Below, piece by piece: positions 36,069 to 46,758 of a stretch of 64,000 nt of DNA. Position 1 is the first letter of the stretch, and the number at the start of each line of letters is the position of its first letter. This stretch comes from Halichondria panicea (taxonomy: Eukaryota; Porifera; Demospongiae; Suberitida; Halichondriidae). The notes under the pieces are model-generated. The model was not told the origin of the DNA. It was given only the letters and a program-made list of their open reading frames with translations, and made no database searches. The position numbers were made by a program, and so were the translations under genes. Location of the stretch: the NCBI RefSeq assembly GCF_963675165.1, contig NC_087377.1:10836632-10900631 (forward strand), read 5' to 3'.

Positions 36069-38928
36069 TGCAAGCACAAAAGGGCGAGCTGCAAAAACCA
36101 CGAGGATTCTCATACTATAATTATAATTATGTGTTTTATATATCCCTTATACCTCGAGGCTTACGCGACTGTGTAATAAAATAATATAACACGGAAGGGA
36201 CTGCATGTATGACTTTTATTACACGCTTATAACCTTGACAACATGATATAGCTATAATTATGTCTTTATGTGTCATTTAACACGGTTGCGTAGTAATTTG
36301 CATGCACGTAGTTATACCAAGAGTATTTAAGATAACTGTTTTCATGCAGTTGCTAGGATATGGCCAGTGTGATAATTCCCTCTGATTAGAAAAATTTGAT
36401 GTAGATAATTGTGTTGCTTTGTTGTATAATTAATATTTATTGCTTTTTAATAAGTGCTGACATCAGCGTTTTACATTCAAATTGCACAGGAAGCGACTCA
36501 TCACCAACTGTGCAGATATTAGTTTTCCATATCGCACACCCGGAAGTATTATTGCACACTTGTTATTGCACACTAGGAAGTGATTCTTATTTGGAATAAA
36601 ACGTTTTCAGCAGTGAGAGAACAAGAAAAACATAGTTTGCAATGTTTATCAGTCTCTTTTCTTGTTTTCTGATGCTCTGTATCACTTCTGTGCTCTTTTT
36701 GCAGTGAAGCTGAGGGTCAGGAGGTTGTCAGTGTTCATATTTAATGCATCAAACAGGCATCAGTGTTGGGAGTGGGTGCTTTGAGTGGAGTATTGCACAT
36801 GTAGAAGTGTACTGCACCACCATATAAGCCTGTTCAGGCTTGTATAAAGTCGTTTTGGCTTCAAAAACGGTTGTCACACTTTTCTTCAGCTATAGCGGTG
36901 CATGTTTCCTCTTCTGATACACTGGAGCATGATAGAAAGCAAGCACATGCTGTTTATCCTTCAGAACTATCCATTTTCAAAACGGGTTGCTGGTTGTCAA
37001 CGTTTGTCTTGTCTTTTTTTCTTGTCTGTTCTCTACAAAATCTTTAAGTAGCCTTCTGCAAGCTCTCTTGGTGTTCTAGAGTCTTATTTCTTTGTCTTTC
37101 TAGCTGTTTTCTTTCTCTTAAACTCGTCTTTAACTGGGATAACTCAATTTTGTTGCTACGCATTCTTCTGGTTGATAAAGCAACCGCATGTTGTGCATGC
37201 GCAGATTCAACCTGCATTTTGGTTGCCAAGCAATAAATGCATTATCCCATGGATACTGATGATTATCACTCGTCCGTGCCTAGTACATGTAACTGTCCGA
37301 CTCGTGCCTTGCAGGCACTCGTGCAGTTACTGGCACAGACTCGTGATAATCTTCAGTATCCATAGGATAATATCATAGTATACAGTACGTACTGCAGTCC
37401 TAGTCATTTTTTTATATTACAAAAATGGTGAGGCGCTTGATAGGAGAGTAAAGTTGTCTTTGTATTCTCAAGCTAGAGCTAGTGCAAGACAGTGGGAGCC
37501 TTGGTACTGTCTGACTCCAACTATAGCTATTGAAAGAGCAAGCTTTTCCACGATGCTTTCTGAAAGTGAGCTCGCAACGTCAAAGGCATATATACAGAGA
37601 AGAGGGCATGCAACTCACGATGTACCAGTACCGGAGGTGGCGGGACATGTGTCATAAGTCACATGGCAATGGAATGTGTGGCTATACAATGTTTAAGTTA
37701 GGCTCTTGACCTTTAACCTTTTTTTAGAAATCAGTGTAGCTATGTGCCTGTGATAGATCTACTGTTGTGCTCTCTATAGCAAGCTCACATCACTTTCTAT
37801 AGTATAGTAATCTCCAATATTGTAAACTGTGCATGTTATGGAAGACGGCAACTAACCTGAGTTAGTTAACCTTCCTAGACTGCTCTCCATAGTAGCCTAT
37901 ATGTACAGTGAAAATCACTATAGGTTTGATGTTGAATTTCAAGCTATTGAGCCGGGATCCCACTGGGATCGCTGATCCTTAAGTTAGTACAATCCTTTCA
38001 CTACATGATAGCTAAATTTTAAAGAATATTACCGTGGGATTGCTGCTGCTTTGGCTGCTTGAAGATTCGCACTTTTCATGCACAAATCCTAAGTGTCTAA
38101 ATTTTTGCTTGAGAAGTATCATGACCAGTCCTAGTCCAGCTATAGGTCCAAGACAACCCCTTCGAGCAAGAATTTAAGTGCTGCATGGGCGTATTGTTAA
38201 GAAGTATCAGATACCGTCAAAAAGATAGGTTTATTGTACCTAGATTTCATCTTCTTGGCGCTGCAACTGTTGGATGGTTTGCCTTCGCCTTTAATTAATT
38301 GACACTGCTAGTACGAGCGATACTACTGCTGAGAACTAGTTCTATCTATGCTGCAATCGATCGAGCTAGCTAGCTAGCTACCCGTACCAGATATTAAAAA
38401 AATTATCTTGTGCGGTCAAAGGTTACGCGTAGACGTTTTTGTGAACAGTTCTAAAATAGCTCTATACGAATTAAGTCGGATGATTCTGAGAATAGTGCGA
38501 GTTGCATGCAAGCCCTCTTCTCTGTATATGCCTTGGCAACGTAAAGCAACATAATTATAGTCATACTATGGTTGCTAGGAATGTATGGCAACGTAAACTA
38601 CCAAACCCAAAGGGCGTAGCCATAAATCCCTAGAACCATAGTATATAAATAACGTAAACATGTACTATTAATAAATTATAAGATGCATGCAGAGTAGCAC
38701 CATAATGCAGATGCATTTAACATTTAAAACGGTTATAAGTACAACATCAACCAGGAAATTTCAAGCGCCTTTATTCACCACAAAAGAAAGGCAAGTTATG
38801 TGTTGTGAAGAAAATGAAAGAGACATAATTATACTTGGAAATCTACTGATGGGGTAAAAAGACTCTGAAAATATCATTAAAATATCTGATTCATAGGTAA
38901 TCTTGGTCTACACAAACATCAAGCTAGA
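36069..38928. other. Gene-poor stretch with one hairpin
   Basis: No supported gene. A 61-codon Lys/Glu-rich minus frame (37229-37044) could be a coiled-coil exon but lacks splice or domain support; a 67-codon plus frame at 37454 likewise. A perfect-palindrome-like 'gatcgagctagctagctagc' run lies at about 38360. Confidence 0.4.
37241..37371. repeat. 131-bp imperfect hairpin
   Basis: Left arm attatcccatggatactgat pairs with atcttcagtatccataggat near 37350-37370; the interior has further 'actcgtgcc' repeats. Likely a foldback MITE. Confidence 0.7.
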
Positions 38929-39056
38929 ACGCTAGAACTGCAAGAGTGAGAAGAGAGCTGCAAGGCTCCGCTGATCAAGGTGTCATACAGGGGAGGGGGA
39001 AAGGGGGGGGGGTATCTCCCCTAGCTCCAATTTCTCCCCCTAAAATTTACATTCAG

Positions 39057-39607
39057 GTACTCAGGTATATTAAGGACTGGGACCTTCAATTATTGCTGAA
39101 TCAGCTAAAACGCAGCCACGCCCACGATTTTTAATATGTTTTGTGTGTAAAAATTTTGTGCAGCTACTGATCTTTTTTAGTTCTAAAAACGGTGTTCTAA
39201 ACCTTCCTTTTAGCTCTTAATTCTTAGTGTAGTAGGTAGTTTAAAGGCTTAAGCAGACATATCTGCTGGGAGAGAGCCACTTCTTTGGCCAAAGGTGAGA
39301 TTTTACACAAAACTTAGTCTTACAGCTGACAATAAGTGACATTTTTATTTTTATAGGCTAATAACTTACTCTAAATAGAACATGATGCTCTCTCCCAGCA
39401 GATATGTCTGCTTAAGCCTTTGAACTACCTACTACACTAAGAATTAAGAGCTAAAAGGAAGGTTTAGAACACCGTTTTTAGAACTAAAAAAGATCAGTAG
39501 CTGCACAAAATTTTTACACACAAAACATATTAAAAATCGTGGGCGTGGCTGCGTTTTAGCTGATTCAGCAATAATTGAAGGTCCCAGTCCTTAATATACC
39601 TGAGTAC
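39057..39607. mobile_element. Foldback element: 221-bp arms, 109-bp loop
   Basis: Arms 39057-39277 and 39387-39607 are inverted copies with a single mismatch seen (39242 region versus 39420 region). Ends are gtactcaggtatattaagg. The near-identity implies recent insertion or gene conversion. Confidence 0.92.
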
Positions 39608-40088
39608 ATAGATTGAAGAGTTAGAGGGATAGGAAACGGTTGGTATCTCGAGTAACATCCGCGCTACGCTGCAGTTTAATCGAGGCCATCACAACAATAT
39701 CTATTTCTACACTCAGTGCATAATAAACTACAAGTAACTGTGCTTAGTCCGTGCAACTCACTTACATTTCAAGGTCTATACCTATTGTAGTTATACGTTA
39801 TATGTTCCAATAGCTCTAAAACAGCCTTGGGAACATATGGAAAGTCTCTTTTTACTGGGTGTGGTCAGTCATTAGCAAGTACTATACGTGGCTCATGGAC
39901 TAGGCGTGGTATAAATTGCTGAAAGAGATGATGTCTCGAGGAAACACAGCTTTGGGAGTTACCCGGCAAAAATGTGCTTAATAGCCTCGTAACGCGGATA
40001 ATTTTCGAGGCTCCACTGCAGATTCAATGTAAAATCATCACGTGCATGCACCACTCCGTTTCCTATCCCTCTAACTCTTCAATCTATG
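39607..40088. mobile_element. Second nested element with 33-bp TIRs
   Basis: 39607-39639 (catagattgaagagttagag...) is the perfect reverse complement of 40056-40088. The interior is non-coding and contains partial inverted phrases (aacatccgcgctac / gtaacgcggat). Confidence 0.85.
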
Positions 40089-40817
40089 GTTCAACTAGTA
40101 CCTGAATTGTTGTTGGGGTTCATAGCTGGCAATTTTACATACTAACAGGGTATTGAAATCAGTTGACCTTTTTTTAGCAAGTTACTTTTCTTATTTCCTC
40201 CTCTACTTCAAAATCCTGTATGACACCCATTTAGACTTGGATTTTTGGCATCAATCGTTTTAATAACAAGCATGGCCGATCATTATACTCCCTGTGATTC
40301 AGGATTCTGCCTTTGCCATGCACAGCAAAATGCAAAATGTTCATCATGATATGTGTGTATAAAATTAAGCTATTAGTAGCTTTATGTTATGTAGAATCTA
40401 GCTTTGACATCTCCACCGAGGCGATCAGCACCCGCGGTGCTTTCATTATATAGAAGAGGAGCTCAGAAGTCTATCTGATGGCTTGATGAACTAGAGTACT
40501 AAAGTGCAAACCCTCGACATTGACAAGTTAGTGTGTAGAGCTATACGCACAAGCTTTTTGTTCGTTTTTGAGACTGTTTGCTAGTTGTATCCAAGGTGAG
40601 GTAGCTTAGGTAGCAAGTACTTTTCATTCAAGTGGGTATATAAATATAACCTTGTCTTTGCACAGTTTTTATTGTGTCACGCATCATTTTTACAGTGTAT
40701 GTGGCTGTTGTCATTGTCCAAGCATAATACACACCCTTTCTCGGGACAATTAAAAGTCTGTATTATAATGTATCACACGGGTGACCATTACTAAAGTAGT
40801 CCAAAGTAAGTGACTCT

Positions 40818-41546
40818 TCATGTTATGTATGAAGTTACGTCCAACCCGTTCACTGGTACTTTGTGCGTCAGTTGCCTGGTTGGTATTCTAGTAAGGTGAA
40901 AAACCTTTGCGAATGAACCAAATTAGTTTACCTTTTGCAACCATTTTCTCTGGGGGAAACACGTACTACATTTGCATTAAGTGCGAGAACTGCTTCGACA
41001 CAGAGATGGGGTGGGTCTTCCGTGCACAGTTTAGAGATATCTACTTTTGAGCTGGGACAGAATTTACCCATTAAGGAACTCCAAATGTCTGCATGGCGAG
41101 CTATACTCTGCACAATCTGGAAATCTGTCATAATCAGAAATTTAGTGGCTTACAGTGTAGAAGAGGACTTGCACTAGAACGCTGACTATTATACAAAACT
41201 GTATAGCTGCAAGAGTGAGAAAAGATCTCTACAAAATAACAGCCTCTAATTATGGACTTTGAACTTTTAGCCAAAATTCCCCCCATACAGTTATAAATAT
41301 TCAGGTGCCCTCGCGGTGTTTTCATTGATTTTTTCAGGCATTCTAATTAATAACGATGTACGATGGTGTCGTGATAATTACCCTATGTTTTTTGTGTAAC
41401 TCACCAACAGTGTGGAGAAATTTGAACCGGAATATATGAGCGCCATTCTCACTCGTTTCCTGAGAGTCAATCCCTTGGTACCTCGACTCAGTCACCACCT
41501 GCTCACTTCTGTTCATCAAGGCCATTAGTTTCCCAGACAACACCAT
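40818..41546 (-). CDS. Small 3-exon gene, 130 aa, unknown function
   Basis: Exons 41546-41405, 41124-40932 and 40875-40818 join through GT-AG introns (280 and 56 nt) in matching phase for 393 nt with no stop. The protein begins MVLSGKLMALMNRSEQVV and continues IVQSIARHADIWSSLMGKFC and LCTEDPPHLCVEAVLALN; 4 Cys, no signal peptide or membrane segment. No family recognised. The third exon is the least certain. Intron 1 contains an M1 fragment. A diverged copy of the third-exon area is visible near 60390-60480, so a pseudogene or repeat-derived frame cannot be excluded. Confidence 0.45.
41165..41330 (+). mobile_element. M1-family 3' fragment inside an intron
   Basis: gacttgcactagaacgctga ... agctgcaagagtgagaaaag ... 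tcaggtgccctcgcggtgtt. It lies wholly within intron 1 of the minus-strand gene above. Confidence 0.7.
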
Positions 41547-42192
41547 GTCTGAGTCTCACTTGGTTAGCTCAAAGCAGCTACATGTACACCTCATCGCTAG
41601 CAGGTACTTCAGCTGTGTAGTGTTTTGCATGAGCAGTCCTTTCCTTGATTTTTGTGGCCATGTTGAAGAAAGTTCTTCACAGTTTTCTTCTCCCGCTTCT
41701 CCCTAAGACTGCGTCCTCCTGCTCCGATGTTAATGGTTTGTCATCTGCATCACTTTATACAACACCTGAAACAAAGTTTGTTGTACGTGTCACTTATTCA
41801 ACTTAGCTAATGAACAGATGGATAACACGTACAATCTACAGAGCTGATGTTTTACTTAGCTGTCTCTGTCTACAGTATATGCATAGAGGTAGCCCCTTCT
41901 TTTTCTTTTTTCTGTTCTTTAGATAAAATACTGTTTTAACGTTCAATGAGATAAATACGGTAAATAATAAATTAATTGTTCACCCACGCGCCAACAGTAA
42001 ATACCAGGCCCACTATTCAAGGGGCTGGAGTCGAGGCTAGCTAGTATTAAACTGTAAATTACGTGATCACTTATTTCAATGATGGGCTAGGTTTCAAAAG
42101 TCTAAAGTGCAAAGTGATAGTCTACCACAGAATAATGATTGATCTATGAGCCTAGTCTCGAATTTCAGTAAGAATACGAAGTTGGGGAGAGC

Positions 42193-42388
42193 TAGTTGGG
42201 CGGAGCCCGACCGTCCCTGACGGGAGGTCGGATTGCAAGCCTATCTGGGATTTGTTCTAGCGCCACTATAGTGGCGCCCTATCAAATTGCAGCATTTTTC
42301 ACGTGCTTGGTTACAGTTCAACAGAACAAATCCCAGATAAGCTTGCAACCCGACCTCCCGTCAGGGACGGTCGGGCTCCGCCCAACTA
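42193..42388. mobile_element. 196-bp MITE, ~66-bp TIRs, 9-bp target duplication
   Basis: Arms start tagttgggcggagcccgacc and match with about two mismatches; the centre contains gcgccactatagtggcgc, itself a palindrome. Target duplication ggggagagc at 42184-42192 and 42389-42397. GC-rich compared with its surroundings. A Mutator-like origin is suggested by duplication length. Confidence 0.9.
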
Positions 42389-42527
42389 GGGGAGAGCGTG
42401 GCCAGACTACTATGAGCCCCCCCTTGCCAAAAATCTTCCTACGCCACTGGTATACATAAACTTTAGTGACTGAGTGACCAATATTTAATTTGCATATCAC
42501 AATCAGAACGGTTTGAAATCTACATAT

Positions 42528-42722
42528 ATACCGTATAGGTGGTAATTTCGGGGGACAAAATATTCGTGGTTCAGCAATATTTATACATTTCGTAGATAAT
42601 ATTTTTGTGGTTGCTGATTGCACTGCAGGTAAAGTTAGTCAAGGTCGCTTCATTCGTGGTCAGAGCTTCAACCACAAAAACCACAAATATTTTGTCCCCC
42701 GAAATTACCGGCTATACGATAT
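42528..42722. mobile_element. M2 MITE (pogo-derived)
   Basis: accgtataggtggtaatttc ... ccgaaattaccggctatacg, with 'acaaaatattcgtggttcag' inside. Shares ends with the 16.3-20.4 kb pogo element and with copies at 52966 and 60533. Confidence 0.8.
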
Positions 42723-43200
42723 ATATATATATTTTGTGCAGAAACCTCCGCGATGTCCTTGAGGCTTCTAATTAGCTCTGCCAATGACTGCCATGCATTG
42801 CAAGTTTATTGTTGTGCTACCTTATTAAGGTGACATATTTTCGCGAGTATTAAATTTCTGCTATTTCTACGAATGAGATAAAATTGCAAAAATTTATACT
42901 TGCATATAATTGGAAAATGCAATGAAACCACTTGCGAGTAATTATAAACGCTATGAATAACACAATTTGTACGATTTAGCAGAATTTAATACCAGAAAAA
43001 TGAGCTAAGAAGTGAAAACGTAAACAAATCTACCTGTGAAAATATGTCCAAACCCCATTACAGGTACCTAGTCCACCACTTAATATGAATATGGACCAGG
43101 CAGCACCTGAGGGACTGTACATTTACAGATACACACATGAATCAGGTCATTAAAATTAATGATCTTTGCCACATGAGTTGCAGTTACAGAACACATCCAA

Positions 43201-45205
43201 ATGGTGCATCTCAGAATTAACCATTGTGTGGTGGTAAGTATAGTTGTGTCATTGCTGAGCCAAGGTAGGTTTCAAGTTATGAATGGAACATAGATCTATA
43301 CAACATGTTTAGTCCTGCAGGCCACCCCAGGACTGGTGCTGCCAGTAGAGAGAACCACTGGACTGGGTTGTATACCAGAGGGCAGGACTGTCAGCTATGA
43401 GTGCACTGTCACTGATGATGATGGTAGTCGCTCAACATTGTGGCGAGGAAGTGCATTCAACTGTTCCAGCAGCTCATCCCGGATCTTATTAATACATATT
43501 CTATTTCAGCCTAATGGAGAGAGTCGTACTTGTGGTGGTTTGTCTGCCATGAGTGTTGGGGTTAGTGAAGATAACTACACCTCAAGACTAACTCTAACAG
43601 CAACTGTTGGACTGAATGGAAGTACTGTTGAGTGTAGTCGGAGTGGTACAGTTGTCCTCGGAAGCGATACCTTAAGAACTGGTTGTAAGTAATATTAATT
43701 CAAGTATAGTCAAAAGATCACATATTTTGATCGCGTCAGCTTCTCCTTCTCCCGCACAAAGTGTCATGGTGGATGTCACTTCCACCTCATTCCTCACTGT
43801 TAGTTGGACCCCACCCTCCGATACCAGCAATGTGGGAAGATACATGTTCACAGTGACTGGAGAGGATTGTGGATGTGAGAGTATGAATATCAGTCCTAGC
43901 ACTACCAGTGTGAGCTGTTCTGGATGGACACCCAGTGGTCAGACCTGCTCCTTTGAAGTGAGGACTGTCTCTCAAGATTGCGGGTTTATCAGTGATTCTG
44001 TAGCACAAGGTATTTCTCTAAGAGGTGAGTTCCTTACCCGGGGTAGCTAGACACGCACTTTTTATATGATCGTTTCACAGTACCTTCCAGTCCAACTGGG
44101 CTACAAGTGATGACATTGTACAATCAGTACGGAAGTACCGACTACCTTGAAGTGCATTTCATGGGTGTGGTGAGTTAAATCAGTGGCATTTTCATACGTA
44201 TAATTATAAGCATTATACTGCTCACATCCTAAGCAGTCCACCTCTCCACTTGGTGCTAACCTGGACTCCACTATCAGCTACACAGTCACATTAACAGGAA
44301 CTAGAGCCACCCTTCAATTTAATGGAGTTAACTGTAACACTACCAATTACTGCACACTCAGAGTGAATGGGTCCCAAATTTCTCCGGCTGACCGCTATAC
44401 TGTCAGTGTTGTTGCGTCTAATATCTTTGGCCAGGGGGCACCAGTTATCTTCGCAAATCTAGGTTAGCTGTATAAACTATATACGTATGCTGTAGCTTGG
44501 CCTTTCAGTTATGCATGTTTATTGTAGCTATTGTGTTTACAGCTTACTATAGATAATGTTTAGCTTTGTATGTATATAACAAGTAAAGTTATCAACGTTT
44601 CGTATTGAAAGCTTGCCATCAACAGTTGGAGTGTGTCTGGTGGAATGCGACCCTGAAGTACTGGGAGCAAGCCCTTCATCTCAAAGAAGTGCTGGCTCAG
44701 TGGCTGTACCCAATGGAGTGGTGACCTACAGTGGTGTGGTTCTCGGCTCTGTTGCTACCTTAACATGTGACACTGAGTACTACAGTATTGCTATAATGAG
44801 TATAATAGGACTTGTATGAGTGACGGTCACTGGAGTAAAGGGACCCTGAGATGTGAGCAAGAAACTACAACTACAGCAGGTGAATGCTAGATCTATATAC
44901 ACAAACTGTGGCCTATATATGTTATATCATTTGAACAGAATGTGAATGTTGTTGCTATAGAAAACAGTCTTTCTTTTGGAGTCTCTGTTGCTCTTGCTGT
45001 TATTCTGACGTTCCTGCTGACCCTGGCTCTAGGAATCTCCATTAGACTCCTGGCAGTAAACAAGTTTAGGAGGTCCGAGAATACAACTCTGCAAACTGAA
45101 ACTGAAATGATGCCACCACCCGTGATATATGAAGATCTTAATGACATTAAACCAGACCCCTTTACTCAAGGGAACGTTGCTTATGAGCTAGTAAAGCCCA
45201 ACTGA
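43201..45205 (+). CDS. Ig-like/FN3/sushi single-pass receptor with two ITIM-like motifs, 7 exons
   Basis: Exons 43201-43264, 43313-43684, 43740-44024, 44081-44169, 44237-44462, 44626-44879, 44961-45205. Exon 1 is a signal peptide (MVHLRINHCVVVSIVVSLLS); exon 2 an Ig-like domain (VSYECTVTDDDGS, TVECSRSG); exon 3 an FN3 (SFLTVSWTPPSD, CSFEVRTVSQ); exons 4-5 a second FN3 (ISYTVTLTG, DRYTVSVVASN); exon 6 a sushi domain (VECDPEVLG, CMSDGHWSKGTLRC); exon 7 a membrane helix (FGVSVALAVILTFLLTLALG), basic stop RR and a ~35-residue tail with VIYEDL and VAYELV, both fitting the (I/V/L/S)xYxx(L/V/I) ITIM pattern. All junction phases agree except inside exon 6, where ~2 extra bases near 44796 break the frame. 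So this is an allele error, assembly error or young pseudogene. Confidence 0.7.
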
Positions 45206-45364
45206 CAATTTACTTTATATAAAAAAAAGTATATTAGCTACTATTACAGTAGCCTGTCCAGAATATTTGCATTATGCACTGTTTAGTTAATTAGTTAGGA
45301 TATCATAATTATGTTTACTACACTCTTGTCTTTGGATCGTTTTATATTGTGTATACCGACTTAA

Positions 45365-45523
45365 AATGAAAGCACCGCGGGTGCTGATGCCTCGATGGAG
45401 GTACCAAAGCTATACACACATCATAATTATCATGATGAATATTTTTGCATTAATTTTGCTGTATACAAACTCAAGGAGTGGGTAATGATCGACCATGATG
45501 GTTGTAAAAACGATGCATTTGGG
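45365..45523 (-). mobile_element. M1-family MITE, truncated
   Basis: atgaaagcaccgcgggtgct, then gcctcgatggaggtaccaaa, to 'gaccatgatggttgtaaaaa', ending at a G/C homopolymer (45521-45550). The same element in the same context follows the 63-kb paralogue, so it predates that duplication. Confidence 0.8.
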
Positions 45524-45551
45524 GGGGGGGAAGGTTCACCCCCCCCCCCAC

Positions 45552-46758
45552 TAGATAAAACCCTGACAGGAGGTGTGTCCACTAGTATACCACACCCACT
45601 ACACACACAGTATTAGGGTGGAAGTTTAATACAAGAACTAACCTTCTCTTTCTGTGGTTTCTAGTATCTTTAGGTGATAAAGGGGGTGATCGTAAAAAAA
45701 GCAAGAATTGACTGCAGGCCTCATCAACATGGTAACTCAGTTCAATACTACACACACTTTTTCAATTTCGTTACCTTAATGTTACTATTACAGACAGGTA
45801 GTAATTTTAGCGTTTTTAGATTTTTCTCTGTTTTTAGGGTAGATATATAATTATATTAGTACATAGATTATAGCACATATATAATTATAGGAAATGCTAA
45901 TCCAATTAATGTGTATCAACACACTACAGCTGACAGTAGTTATGACCATTGTAAGTTTGTAACACATTGGCGTAAGGCACTCTGTGCATGTCAACTTTCA
46001 ACTACATGTAATTATGAGACAAGCATGTAAACAAAATGCTATGTTGTAGGAATGGTATGATGTCGTTGCGTACTGAGTTAAATTAATGTTATCGACATTC
46101 ACAAAAGTTAAGGGTAAATCCATTTAGGTGTAAGCGGGGGTGATTGTAAAAGTGTGTAACTAGCTATCAATTATCTCCAGAAACTAAAGTCTTTCTTTGA
46201 ACCTTAGCCATTAGATATTCTTCAAATCTCTCCTTAACTGCTAAAAACTAGCAATTTTGGATGTGCAGATATCTAATCACAAGACTAACTAAGTCCCAAA
46301 GTTTAGCCAGAAAACGTTGGTCTTTCTCTCCCTAACCAATTAGTGCGATTATATATATACACACTAAAAACTATAACAATTAATCATCACAAACCCACCA
46401 CCACAGCTTATGTTGCCATCGAAATATTTTTGGATATGCTGTAGCTTATTCATTCACCTACACAATGCCGGGTATCCAATGCAATCATAGGAATAATATT
46501 ACTACTCACAAATTGGTGGTAATTTACTCTCTATAATTATATAGAGACATGGTTGAGCCCTTGAGCCACTAATAGTCAGCCAATATGAGTGCATGTGTGT
46601 GTACTGTAACAGTTAGTGTTTTATTGAGCTTACTTACAATGTCATGTAGATCTATACATATATATACATGTACATACTAGTTTCTTTATAGCTAGATCTA
46701 TACTAGGTATGAGTACTATAGTGTGTTATAGATGCTATACAACTGGTTATTTAGAGGT
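45552..46758. other. Intergenic
   Basis: No gene. The 45790-45840 phrase repeats that at 32470. Presumably includes the 3' UTR of the large gene that follows on the minus strand. Confidence 0.4.

Larger units (their letters stand above)
38979..40227. mobile_element. Element X (1.25 kb) with 13-bp TIRs, itself carrying two elements
   Basis: Ends ggtgtcatacagg (38979) and cctgtatgacacc (40215-40227). It carries no coding frame. Inside it are the foldback 39057-39607 and, directly abutting, an element with 33-bp TIRs (39607-40088). X sits inside the M1 copy. Confidence 0.75.
38929..40455 (+). mobile_element. M1-family MITE split by a nested insertion
   Basis: The M1 sequence runs 38929-38976 (...gagctgcaaggctccgctgat) and resumes at ~40228 (ttagacttggatttttggca) to end ccgaggcgatcagcacccgc then ggtgctttcattata. 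The gap holds element X (38979-40227). Confidence 0.75.
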
